Shown here: piece after piece, positions 1 to 11,501 of the stretch | Position numbering within the stretch: the stretch's first letter is position 1 | How the letters are laid out: each line of letters begins with the position of its first letter | Source of the DNA: Agaricus subrufescens | Lineage: Eukaryota > Basidiomycota > Agaricomycetes > Agaricales > Agaricaceae | Direction of reading: 5' to 3' | NCBI GenBank assembly: GCA_029945375.1 | Contig: CM057066.1 | Span: forward strand, 2,108,001-2,172,000 | DNA: 64,000 nucleotides | Notes under the pieces: model-generated | Databases searched by the model: none | What the model saw: the letters and a program-made list of their open reading frames with translations, nothing else | What the model was told of the DNA's origin: nothing | Position numbers and translations under genes: made by a program

Positions 1-2355
1 TTTTCCAACCCACTATGGAGCAGCCAAATGCAGACACGTACGTTCTGATATAGAGCGTGATCAGCTGCGACCTAGAACTGAAGTGAGTTGGTCTATCTCC
101 CAAATGATTTGATGTACCGGTTTGCTTATCCTGTATGGGGGTTCGTTGCCGTTGGAGCCTGGATGGGCGAAGTCGAAGTCGAGATTACGGCTTATAGCAA
201 TACACTGTTTTGGTACAACAACCGAACCTACAGGCACATCGATCAATGCGCCACAGGATCCAAGCCTGTTACAACAAAGATGTCTGAGCCGCTCTGGAGA
301 GACATACAGAAGGATATAAGAAAGTACCTCACAACCACCATGTCACCTGTAAGGCATTCCCGTATCTCACGAACAAAGAAATCCATATTTGGAGCACCCA
401 TGCCAACACTGATGATGGAAATAGGAACACCCAAGTAGCGTCCAGTGATGGTTAAAAACCCTCTTTCGGAGAAATGTTCGAAAGGTAGAGGGTTTTTATC
501 CAGATACTCCGCGATTGTCCTGGCCCTGGAGGTCGATCCGACGGTAATCTATTCGAAAAATCTAAGTTTCATGCAAAATTGAACAAGAGAGGAGATAATA
601 CAATCCGATTGGCCACTTCACCGTGTCGTACTCCCAGGTGATAAACTCGCTGATCTGCGGTTCTAGGGAAGTCTATGTAGAAGATTCTAAGTTGCCCATC
701 TGACCTTCTCAAACATTGATCAGACTTACTCGCATCTGTGAGCGTGTCCTTCATAAAAACGATATGGTCTGGCTTGCTGACTGGACGCTGATAACCCGTT
801 GATGAGTCATGACACCTCTTCAGGGTGAGCAGGTCACGTTGTGAACTTTGTCGCAAGTTTTGTATCAGCACATTTCTTAGCACACCGACTGCAGATATTC
901 AACGCCGATCCGAGTTTATGATTTTGTACCTCTCAGTGGAAGATTGTCGCTAAGGCTCGACGCTAGGGTTACGCCTCGGTTACGCGCAGCTCGCCAGCCA
1001 AAGTCACTTAACAACAGGCTTAGTCCGACCGTGAGAAACACTCGCCCGTTGCTGCAGTTTCACATAGCATGGACGAACAGCCCCAATGTCTAGGCTACAC
1101 CGCTGCGGGATTGCTAAGTCGCAGTCCAAGCATACAGGCTTCCCCGTTTAGGACGTCTTTCATTCCCCTAACATGGAGGTCGATCAAAGGTCTTACTATT
1201 ACCAAGGTACCAGAGTTCTAACAATAGCCTTGTAGAAAGTTTTCGCGTTCCAATGCGTATAGGGCACCGGCAAGCCGGGACTCCTTCTCGACTCCTCATA
1301 TCGGATATGAAGCACGGAAAACTACGTTCATACGGTTTTCTTTGCTGAGCTTGTCAGTTGTCCACCACGATCTGCTGCGATCTGCTGCGATCTCGAGAAT
1401 GGTCCGCCAGATCTCGTGCCGCTCCTTTCGGGACCGTAAATCAAACACAACCCTGCAGCCCTGGCACCTCGAAGTACCTTGTTACAGTCCGACTTTCTAT
1501 TGTCTGGATTATCCGGAAACCAAGCACATCAAGTATGGAAAGGCCCTCGTGTGCAGAACACGGAACTGGTATCTACTGCACAGGCAAGTATCCTAAGTTT
1601 GATGCAGAATGGACCAGGGTCATTGCTTTGTCATCTGGTCAGGATCTCTACGATCTGAGTAGAAAACCGGATCGAGATGTTACCATGAACACTCGGTAAG
1701 GAAACTCTGCTCAGAAATCCGATCGCCTAAAAATTCTTGCCCCAGAATTTGTATTTTTTGAGAGGAATACCTGCCCAAAAAGTTGGCCGGCGTCTAGAGT
1801 GATGATGGAGAAGACACATGAACCAATCTGTCCGCGCCATCCAGCTGTGATGCTTTGGCACTGCTCTGAAACATCATGGGTGATCCTATACCATTTGGGG
1901 ATTATGAGCGCTCAGGTCAGTTTTCGGTTGTAGCCGAGCCTTGCAATCCCAAAGTTCCGGGACGTAGACGTTCTCGGAAGGAGATTGGAATCCGTAGACT
2001 GTGCCTTGCGAGCCGACCTGGAGAAGGTTGCGAACTGGATCGTCGATCGGCTGGGTTGTCTTCCCACTCCCTAGCCATCATACGTCAACATCTCGATTCT
2101 GAGGTTTGGCACACAAAAAGGGCATACGTACTCTTGGGGGTACAGCAAGGGCAGTTCTGACTATAAACTCTGGCTGTAAAAGTATCCGCGTTTCGTTCCG
2201 CCCCGTCACCATTGACCGATCCATCTGAGACCTCACGCTGTGCCGATCACCCCGCGACTGGATGGATTGCCATCCTCGCTTGACTCCTTTGCTTTAACTA
2301 TCAACATTCAAAAGCTGTCCCCCTTCTCAATTCTATTCTTGCCATCAACTCTGCC
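1..2355. other. Intergenic, no gene recognised
   Basis: Open frames here are short (the longest about 115 codons), start at non-ATG codons or overlap stops on the other strand, and show no family motif. There is a perfect 12-bp inverted repeat at 453-464/487-498 and a small direct repeat of CTGCTGCGAT near 1371-1392. The last 100 bases before the HMG gene are pyrimidine-rich, as is usual in fungal promoters. Confidence 0.5.
453..498. repeat. Perfect 12-bp inverted repeat (hairpin)
   Basis: The arm TAAAAACCCTCT at 453-464 is matched by its exact reverse complement at 487-498. The 22-base loop contains a further 5-bp pairing (TTTCG with CGAAA). It resembles a bacterial terminator, but in a fungal genome no such role is expected. 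It may be a remnant of a mobile element or chance. Confidence 0.55.
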
Positions 2356-3805
2356 ATGACCCAATACAGTCCAACATATACACCCTCAACAACACGATCA
2401 GCACTAGGCGATGGTGCTGACTCCATCTTACCACCCCCCACCATTGAGCGGCCGAATGACCGGGCGCAGTCATTGTCGGGTTCGGATGACGGTGGCTCAG
2501 GGATTCACAGGAGCGATATTGAAGTCGAAGGTTGGTCACTCACCATTTTTCGGCCGATTCTATCCTGCTCATTGTTCTCCCGACAGAGGATGTCTCCTTG
2601 ACCTCACAAACACTTAATGCCGATGGAACACCGAAACGCCCCATGAACGCGTTCATGATATTTGCTCGTCGTAGACGGCCTCAAGTATCAAGTGAGAACC
2701 AATCAATGCGAACTGGTGAAATCAGCAAGCTCCTTAGCAAGGAGTGGACCACAATGCCGATGGTGCGTGTATTGCAAACACCTACTGATCTCACATCAAC
2801 ATCATCATTGTCCAGTCGGAAAAGCAATTTTACCTCGACCAAGCCAAAATATTGAAGGAAAACTTTAATTCGAAGTATCCCGACTACGTCTATCGACGCA
2901 GGCCTAACAATACGAGGAAGAAGAACAGACGTGGTGATATCGGTGGTCTTCGCCAGCTCGACAACCCTCAACTAGACGATCTCGGGGGACATGAACTCGG
3001 AGAATCTTCGCATACCGACGACGAAGTGCTGGACCCCAGCAGCCATTATTCTCGTGTACCGCATGATGTGCCGCATGCATATGATAATCATGTCAGATAC
3101 GGTTCTGCTCCATCCCGCTACAGCATCCCCTCCGATGGCTTTCGACCCACTTCGACCCACGACGCTCGCGTTCAATATCAGCAACCCTCCGACCGCTTAC
3201 CACAAGACATCACAGCAGGGCGCCTTGGCCAACCCAATCATAACTCTTATAGTTATCCATATCAGGCTCCAGCGTCGACAGGACTCTATGAGTCGATTGG
3301 TTCTGCCGAAGGCTGGCAACAACACAAGGTCGACCGAGGATGCCCTTGGCCTCCCACAGGCGGCAACCCTGATCGCATAATTCCACTTGGGAACTCCAAA
3401 TCGGAATACCCCCCCTCATCCTCTCCTGGCTCGTGGCAATCTCTAGCCCCCCAAAATCCTGCCAGTAATGGTGCACCAGGCTCAAATTCCTACCATTTCC
3501 AGTCGCTCGCCACCTCTTTTACACCCAGCCAGAATCCCATACCGGGATACTCGTCCTCACCTTCGCCTGTCGGTACTAGTCACTATGAGGCATCATCGCA
3601 TGGTAGCCGGGAGTACGATAGTCGATATGCTCCGTCACCGTCTATCAGCCCTTCCAGTTACCCGGGTAGTCGTGATATACCCTATCCTCCGCGGCAGGCG
3701 AGCTTGTCGAGAAATGTCACATCTGTGCCTGGTATCTCTTCCTTCAACCATCCAGGTATGCAGCCAACTGAAACACACTCCTCGCATGCGTACTGGAGGG
3801 AGTGA
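2356..3805 (+). CDS. HMG-box (SOX/MATA-type) transcription factor
   Basis: Three exons fit: 2356-2530, 2587-2762 and 2816-3805, with consensus GT-AG introns of 56 and 53 bp and preserved phase. They give 446 aa. An HMG box covers about residues 74-145: it opens with PKRPMNAFMIF, contains SKLLSKEW, and ends in a basic stretch (YRRRPNNTRKKNRR). The PKRPMNAFM signature marks the sequence-specific HMG class (Ste11, Rox1, SOX, MATA) rather than the structural HMGB class. The remaining 300 residues are a Ser/Pro/Tyr/Gln-rich disordered region, probably a transactivation or interaction segment. In fungi such proteins control mating, morphogenesis or stress genes. No pheromone or receptor gene is nearby, so a mating-type locus is not supported. 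The first ATG of the open exon was taken as start. Confidence 0.88.
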
Positions 3806-5378
3806 ACCCTTACCTCTTGACTTCGTAATGAAGCTCCTTTCTTGATTTACGCGTATATATTAACCTTTTGTATAATTTCAACTTGGCTTTTCTTCGTACT
3901 ATGTCATTTTTCGTTTGTGTATCATATTTTATTATTCTTTGGGTCACTCTGAGTGGGCATGTTGTGTATCTTTCTTCCAATGCATCTCTATATTGCGCAC
4001 AATTTTGACTTTGCTTACATTGGTCTTCATGTATTACTGAATTACGCGGCGGAATCGAGGGAGTTTAAGCAGGGCCATTGAATTAGTCGCGATAAGGATG
4101 CTTACGATCCCGTTTCCGATCATGCTGCCTAGTGCCGCCGGAGTGTAATCGGAAATCGAAATTGTCCTCAGACCAAATGGATGTACCTAATGTATTGGCA
4201 TTAGATCTTTGATACAATATATCTGAATAGTATCTAAATAGTCATCTACTCACTCTAGATTTAATTGATTGTCAAAATAGAGCCAATCAGGCCATTCCAC
4301 AAAAAGACCTACGTACGGTCCATTCAAATACTAGAGTGCTAATTCATACGCTTATGCAATCAGCAATCTAATCCGACGATCATACGAATCAATGAAACTA
4401 GCTGGGACATTATGATAGGCGTACGCTGATTAAAGTGTACTGATGTTCTGTGTCTTCTGGTGTGTCTTCGGACACTACATGCGAAAGAGAAGAGGATGGT
4501 GTTTATTCGAGGAGGCAAGAAGCAAGATCCAATTAAGAGGGGACTCGATCCGCTTCCGTCTCCTACAGGAATAAAGTGAATTAACAGGAACTAACAGATC
4601 TTCAATAGTTTAATGAATCAAATCCTTCGAAGGGGTGAGCAAATAAATGATCAACTGTTTTCGGCTCCAGATTGTATTTCCACGCGACCCTTTCTCGGCT
4701 CAATACCAGCACATCAGCTCGGCAGCCCGGATCCCGAGACCGGCACTTACAGTGGACGACCTTCCGATGGTCTTTTTGCCAAATCCTAAATTTCTAAATC
4801 ACTCAAAAGGAAACTTTTTGTACGGCCGAATAATCCGTTGACCAAATCGGGCCTCGCCATCAGCTGATCTTGAAGTAAGTAGCTTGCTAAGCTTTTGAAT
4901 GGCCCCCCCTCTTTCTACATTTTTTACCTCCTGTATCTTTTGGCTAACTGTACTAATACATCGCACAGTGCACACTTAGGCCTCACGTGGAAGATCTATC
5001 TTGCACGGGCGTCGTGACTCGTGGGACAAGGATATATATAGTTTATATAATGTCGTCGACTGGAGATTAAGGCAGTACTGCAGCATCTGGTGCTCGTCGC
5101 CTCTGCTTTACTTAGCCTGAGTGAGAGGAACAAAATTACTCACTTGAACCACACACTACTGAAAATACCCATTCTTCTGCTTCGACCTGGTCCTTCGAGG
5201 TGTACAATAGCGTTAGAGTTGATTTATTTTTGGATTTAGAACAACGGCTACGGTTTGGCATAATTTAAGTGAATGAGCGGAGTCCCAAAATGATTAAGGT
5301 TTGTAGCATTGAATCTCACGGGCACGGTGCCGAAGAATTGCTTCGAAGTCGTCTCTTAACAGTTGATAAGTTTCTGTC
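3806..5378. other. Intergenic, no gene recognised
   Basis: This is the AT-rich 3' region of the HMG gene, then unassigned sequence. The longest ORF, at about 4647-4841, has no recognisable content. A run TATATATAGTTTATATAA lies near 5034-5050, about 340 bp before the SDR start. It could be a TATA element with a long 5' leader, but this is not demonstrable. Confidence 0.45.
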
Positions 5379-6546
5379 ATGGCACAAAATAGTCATGTGC
5401 AACCCACGGTTGATTCTACCTCTGTATTCCACTCCAGCTTGTTCAATGGCAAAGTCCTCTTCTGTACCGGTGGCGGGTCGGGTATATGTCGTGGGATGAC
5501 CGAGACCATGGTGCGCTTCTCCAGGTTCTTTTTGCCTCAGAGTCGGCAGACAAGTGTGTTCTAGATGCGTCATGGAGCCGATGCTGTTATTGTCGGGAGA
5601 CAGTGAGTTCTTTGATTACCTTTCAGGCAATTTGAGATTGAAACCACTGCTTCGTCCGGGTGCAGACTCGACCGTTTAACTCAGGCCGCAAAGGAGATGT
5701 CCGAGACGACGGGCCGTACTTGCATTCCTGTTCAAGCTGATGTCAGACAACCTCAGGCCCTTAAATCGGCGGTGGCGAAGACAATTGAACGGTTTGGCAG
5801 GATTGATTTTGTCATTTGTGGCAAGTAAATTTTCTTCTCCCCGCGCACCGCAGAGGTTGAAATCACATACGCGCTCCAATCGCACAGGTGCTGCTGGAAA
5901 TTTCCTTGCTCCAATCTCAGGACTATCCGAGAATGCTTTCCGCACCGTCATGGAAATTGATACGGTAGGCTTCTATCACACTCATACGTGGTCGGAAACC
6001 GAGTTCCCGGAAACTAGATCGGCACCTACAACACGGTGAAAGCCACATTACCGCATGTTCGTGCTTCGAAGGGTTCCTATATACATGTCAGTGCCACGTT
6101 GCATTACAGAGGTGCGTGGATCCGTGTCTTTATCCCTGGATTTAATAAAGCCGTGCTGCCACGTAGGTACACCATATCAAGCTCACGTCTCAGCTGCTAA
6201 GGCTGGTGTCGATGCACTGTCTGCTGCCTTGGCGGTCGAAGAAGGCCCGCACGGGGTACGCTCGAATGTTATCGCTCCTGGACCTATTGCAGGTACGGAG
6301 GGTGTTGACCGCCTTACGCCGAAGGGACAGAGCCTCGGTCGCGCCATCCCCGCCGGTCGGATGGGAGATTCGAAGGATATTGCGAATACCGCAGTCTTTC
6401 TTTTTAGTGATGCTGCTTCGTATATCACGGGTCAGATCATAGTCGTCGACGGAGGGGCAGAACATTTGCGTTCAGGACTCCTCCCTTACCCGCAGGCAGT
6501 TCTCGATCCTGCTAGCGTACGAGACGTTATCAAATCGAAGATCTGA
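5379..6546 (+). CDS. Peroxisomal 2,4-dienoyl-CoA reductase-type SDR
   Basis: Six exons: 5379-5510, 5565-5602, 5666-5820, 5888-5964, 6018-6111, 6167-6546, giving 291 aa. The product is a classical short-chain dehydrogenase. The Rossmann motif TGGGSGI is at residues 30-36, followed by [15 protein letters not shown] and [17 protein letters not shown]. The segment [11 protein letters not shown] carries the Lys of the active site, and [13 protein letters not shown] follows. This pattern matches SPS19/DECR2, which reduces 2,4-dienoyl-CoA with NADPH during beta-oxidation of unsaturated fatty acids. The protein ends in Ser-Lys-Ile, a plausible type-1 peroxisomal targeting signal (SKL variant), supporting a peroxisomal location. 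Intron 3 seems to use a GC-AG donor (GCAAGT at 5821): only that site restores the conserved CGAAGNF. Activity is inferred from the family. Confidence 0.88.
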
Positions 6547-9500
6547 TGACGCTATTAGTGAGGCTTTGATACTTCCGTCCGTATTTTCATTGTGCTTACT
6601 ACCTAGTGATCGAGGAGTTACGGTGGTAAAATCTGTAAGATACCCTACCTGGATTCGTCAAATGGGATTACCTTCGGATTACCTTCATACCAAGCGACTC
6701 ACCTGATTGCTTAAGTTTTCACACTCCATTCCTTACCTTACCGGTTTCCGGTGATATGTTGGAGATATATCCAGCCAACGTTGTGTAGAGGAAGTTAAGA
6801 ATTTCGAAGGTTGTCATGGGACATTACACGGGCGAAACCTGTTACGGTGATTTATTCTGGCATGTGCCATGTGAAACTTCCCGAACTGGGGACCTACTCC
6901 GTGCGCCTTTGGGGCTGATATTTGCAGCATGGTCGAGCGATATTGTACATGTGGGGGTGTAAACGCCGGTCTCCCAGTGCAATCGCCAGGAATGCTAAAC
7001 TGACGTATAGATATGGTCACCAGGCGACGAGTTCAATGTACTTAGATCCGTTTGCTGATCCTCTGAGTTTATGACATATCATCAACGGTGAACCACGTCT
7101 GAAAATAAGAAGGTTTATGAACCATACACATCAACGCTAATATGATCAGACCGCTTCTATTTTGGTTTGTCTCGGCGTGGTGGTCACTATAAGTTCTTGG
7201 CTACCGCATTTACTTGATACGAGGTGGTCTCCATCACAACGAAAACTCTTAGGAGTTCCCGTTCTTTGAGCTAACAGCCCACGGTCTCCCATCAAGCACC
7301 TGCATGACCTGGCCACAAGACTAATAAGTCAAGCGATTCTAATGATGACTTCCGGGATTACGAAGTTCCTCGGAAGAATGGAATGAGAAGAATTAGTAGT
7401 AATGGCATGGTTTGAGCTAATTGTAGCTCGCCATGCCTGAGAAATTCGGCGGTGGGAACATCTATACTTGTGGGTCCCATACACGGAATTACCAATTGAA
7501 TTGTTTCGAAATTAAGCACTATCAAGGATCTGCGCGTCCTCGATCGAAATGTATTGCGTCTCTTTAAATGCCAGGAACCCGATTTCTATTCAATGGACAT
7601 TCAATACAGACGAGTTCTATTATCGACTTCGATAGAGATTATGATAGACGTTTCTCTCGACAAATTAGTCAAATTTGTCTTGACGGTTGATCGCAAGTTA
7701 ACATATACCGATGGACATTCTCAGAATGTCTTCGCTGCGGACGACGACATCCGGGCCTATTGAATCCATCTAGGGCGTTAGGAGTAGTTTGAGGGGGAGC
7801 GGTAATTTGATGGACTTGGCTAGAATTGACCGCGGCGCCTTCTGGCCTCGGCGGGGCCAGTCGATACCTCAGTACCGGGATTCACAGCGGGCCACAACAG
7901 CCGCGTGCGGTAGATGGGGCTTTGCTGGGGCTCTTCGTTATGCCTGTTGGTGAAATCCCAATGGGGTTAGACTCCAGTATTTGATTCACTCGCTCAGGGT
8001 TAAAAGCTCGCGAACCCGCGGTTGGTTCACTATTGCTATGCCCATATGGATACCTGGGTTTGAACCCCAGATCTTTAAGGACCCTTGATATCAAAAGTTC
8101 GTATCTTGGGGCCGTGCAATTAAGGATTATTTCCTGCTCCGACGGTCGTGGCTAGCTCGTGTTTGTACCGACCCCGCTTTCCAAACAGCTCGATTTGTTC
8201 GCACAGTCAGCAGTTGCCTGTCCCAATCGAGCCCAGACTGGGGAACGTGAGCGGGCTTAATCTTCGTCATGAGTAACTCGTGGCCACCTGTGAGTTTCAC
8301 GTTGTTGGATGATGCCACGAGCCCGTTACAATTTGACCTCAGTTGAATCTCATTTGCAGGACCAAAAGTTTCGAGCCCTGAAGTACGCCACCATGATTTT
8401 AGTCCAGTACTATGGACAGATATGGGCGTCCATCTCGGGGAATGCGGCGACGCGCGATTATTAATATCGTGGTCGAGCAGAAACTTGAGCTCACGCTAAT
8501 AGATGCGCTAAGTATCGACGTCCATCTCGGAAAATACGCTGACAAACCATTGCTGTACTCATGGGCAAAAGTCATAGGAGGTAACAGAGGAGGCGACGGC
8601 GTTGCTGGCAGCTGGGACTGGAAGACAACAACAGCCATGAGGGCGGAGGGAGAATCCCAACAGCACTGCTGTTGAAGGCCGTGCTGATGTGTTCGTGATA
8701 AAGTAACGAACATCAGCTTCGGTTCCATGAATGCCCCATAAGGATCCCTGCCACGAATCTGCTCCGGAGCCAAATTTACCGGTTTGATGCTTTCTTATCA
8801 TCAGAAAATGACACACTGATGAAATTCCGGTTGAGAGCCGACACACAGCGGCATGATTGCACAGTCATTGGCTGCGAGGTTTCGCTCTGATTCCAGGCTG
8901 ACATCACGCCATGCAATTCGAGCGAGGCTGCAGGTGATATCTGACCCTGACACTGTCGTATCATGAAACATCATTTGAAATTCTGAAAGGCATCGTTATA
9001 TGAGCCAATCCTGGGAGAACTCAAGATGCCGAATCAGCCGGGAAGCGGCTCAATTAGATTTTCAAAGCAGAGTTATGATTGAATAGACCGGACCAGGCCA
9101 CCACTAGAGTATAATAAGTATTCAAATATAATGCCCGATGGCTGCGGTGGCTCATGCTACATTCTGCGCATTTGTACTTGAAGGTAAAATACGCAAAGAA
9201 CTTCCACGCGACGCGTACATCTATACTACTACGATTTAGTTTGAACGCGCGGAGAGCTGGTGTTGCAGATGTAGCTTACAGTCATAGAAACCAAACTATG
9301 CGGGGATCATTAGTTCACCCCATGTTCGGACGGCAGCAATGCCGCCAAAGAAAAGTGTGACTCCAGCGAGGATGTTGATGTTTCCCGGAAGCTTTTCCGG
9401 CGCCCAAATCTCAGTGCGGAGGAACCTTGGCTGGAGTGAGTTTACCGACAAAGGACAAGAACAAACGCGGACCTCGAGAAAGCAGACTCATTGGGATCGT

Positions 9501-9950
9501 TTAGGGTCCGCCTCGGAGCATTGAGGGGGTGAGGAAGGTACGACGGTTGTGCTGAGGGGGTCGACCGGCGAGCCATTGTGGTAGAGTGGAGGAGACTGAT
9601 GTTGAGAAAAAAAGTTCTGCGTCATCAAGGCGAACAACACCTTACGTCAGCAAACTATGTTTAACCATTTACTGGTCTCCGATGTTGCTCTGCTTCAAAT
9701 ATGTCTGGCTGCAGCGAAATATTAAAACGGACATCTTCTCAGGTGGTGACTGCATGTCTCAGTCTGGCTCAAAACTAGGTATAATCCCTATGATTTTAGG
9801 AGAAAACTGTCGCACCACCCGCCTAGGAGAAAATCCTCCTATCCTCACAACGCGTCAGCCACCTAGAATGCCATTTTTTTGTCTCATTACAATAATCGTG
9901 GTGACGACATTCAAATTCCAATTAACAGGAGAACTCCCTCTATATAAGTT
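6547..9950. other. 3.4 kb intergenic, no gene recognised
   Basis: No ORF here matches a known family, and none can be extended by splicing into a coherent protein. Several frames of 60-125 codons around 8127-8846 overlap on both strands, a sign of chance openness in a GC-richer patch rather than genes. No clear repeat or transposon end was seen. Confidence 0.45.
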
Positions 9951-9958
9951 GGTCGCTA
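9951..9958 (+). promoter_or_regulatory. TATA box of the fasciclin gene
   Basis: TATATAAG lies 45 bp before the predicted ATG, at normal distance for a fungal core promoter with a short leader. The leader has no upstream ATG. Confidence 0.6.
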
Positions 9959-9995
9959 TCAGTCTAGAATCGGTAGCATCGTTCGTCCTATCAAG

Positions 9996-11501
9996 ATGTT
10001 CTCTTCGGTTGCTTTCACCTTACTCGCCGTCGCCCTCCCCGTGGTGTTCACTCAAAGCTCTGACTCTGGCTACGTACAGGGTCTTGTCAATGAGCTGAAC
10101 GCCCTCGGCAACACCGAAGCTGCGAACGCGCTCACCCGTGCCAACAGTACCAGTAGCGGCCAGCAACTCTTGTCGCAGGTGCAAAACAGTAATTTTACTG
10201 TATTTGTGCCCGACAATGCGGCTTGTGAGTTGATGTTTCTTGTTTCGGTAGAATTCATTGTTTATTGGCCTCCTCGTCAGTCCAAGGCTTGCCGAGCAAC
10301 ATTACCAGCAACAACGATCTTGTTGCTCAATACTTGGCATACCATTTCGTCTACGGTAACTTCCAAAACACTTCTGCCACCAACTCATCTGGTGGCGGTG
10401 GTGGCGGCACGTCTTCTTCTGCTAGTGCTAGCGAGTCATCCTCCACTGCTTCATTCAAGCATGACTTTGCCTGGTATCAGCGTCGAGCTGATGTCTCAAA
10501 CTCCTCGGATGCTCTGCTCAGTGGTACCTATCCCAACATCACTCTTGGTCGTACCCTTCTCGATGCTCCCGACTTTGTCCAACTCGAGGCCAACAAGTCT
10601 CAAGTTCTCGCTTGGACAAGGATCGATGGTGGAAATGTGACTCTTCTCAACCAGCCGTAAGTTCCCGCCACAGGATCCCGAATAGTTGGTCTAACGTGTG
10701 TTTCAGGAACATTTCTGTTGCCAACTCGTCTACCTACGAGAACTTGTTCCTGAACTCAATTAATGGAGTCATCACCCCACCTGGCAATCTTTCCACGGAG
10801 CTCAACTCGACCAATGCAACCTCCTTCCTCACCTTTGCCCAGCAGGCAAATGCAACCAGCCCCGATGGAAGCAACACCTCGGCTCTCAATCTACTGGAAC
10901 AGGAACATGGTTTCACCCTCTTCGTTCCCAACAACGATGCATTCCAGGCGGCTCAGCAGAACATCAGTGGTTTCCAGAACAACGAGACCGCTCTAATGGC
11001 TCTTCTTGGGAATCACGTACGCCTTTCGTTTACTCGATAGTTCACAGGCTAACGACATGATAGATCATCAATGGCACTACTCTCTACTCGCCCGATCTCC
11101 AAAACGCCACTGCGTCAGGGAACGGTGCTAATTTCATCACGGCTGCTGGCGAGAACCTCTCCGTGTCGTCCAATTCTTCCGGTATCTTCCTTCAAAATCA
11201 GAACGGTAGTACCGCCCAGGTCACTCAGCCCGATGTTCTCGTTTCCAACGGCGTCTTCCACATTATTAACCATGTTCTTGTGGATACTGACTCCAACCCC
11301 GCCGCCGCCACCTCTGCGTAAGTCCCCGTGACACTTTCCCCTGAGCCACATTAATTTTGATGACTTAGGGCGCTATCTGCCTCATCCGCCGCAACCGCTC
11401 AGAGTTCGACAGACACACTCCCCATCGGTGGTGGCGCTACCCTCACCAGCGCAGGAGCTTCTTCTACCCCTGCTCTCCTCAGGTTCCGCCGAGCTCTATG
11501 A
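9996..11501 (+). CDS. Secreted fasciclin (FAS1) domain protein
   Basis: Five exons: 9996-10224, 10281-10656, 10707-11016, 11064-11317, 11369-11501, giving 433 aa with all phases kept. Residues 1-19 form a signal peptide (MFSSVAFTLLAVALPVVFT). Two FAS1 domains follow: the first contains NFTVFVPDNAAF and the second GFTLFVPNNDAFQAA and VSNGVFHIINHVLVD, which are the H1 and H2 boxes of the family. A Gly/Ser/Ala-rich linker is near residue 125. There are many N-glycosylation sequons, so the mature protein is probably heavily glycosylated. FAS1 proteins act in cell adhesion or the cell wall. The C-terminal tail is Ser/Ala/Thr-rich, but ends LLRFRRAL without a hydrophobic anchor, so GPI anchoring is not supported and secretion or wall retention is more likely. 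Confidence 0.9.

Noticed and set aside
2356..3805. Mating-type (MAT) locus centred on the HMG gene
   Set aside because: Basidiomycete mating loci carry homeodomain pairs or pheromone/receptor genes; none is present around the HMG gene.
8035..8090. Possible tRNA-like T-arm (GGGTTTGAACCCC) on either strand
   Set aside because: The T-stem and loop do not fit the required spacing with G53-C61, and no acceptor or anticodon arms can be paired around it.
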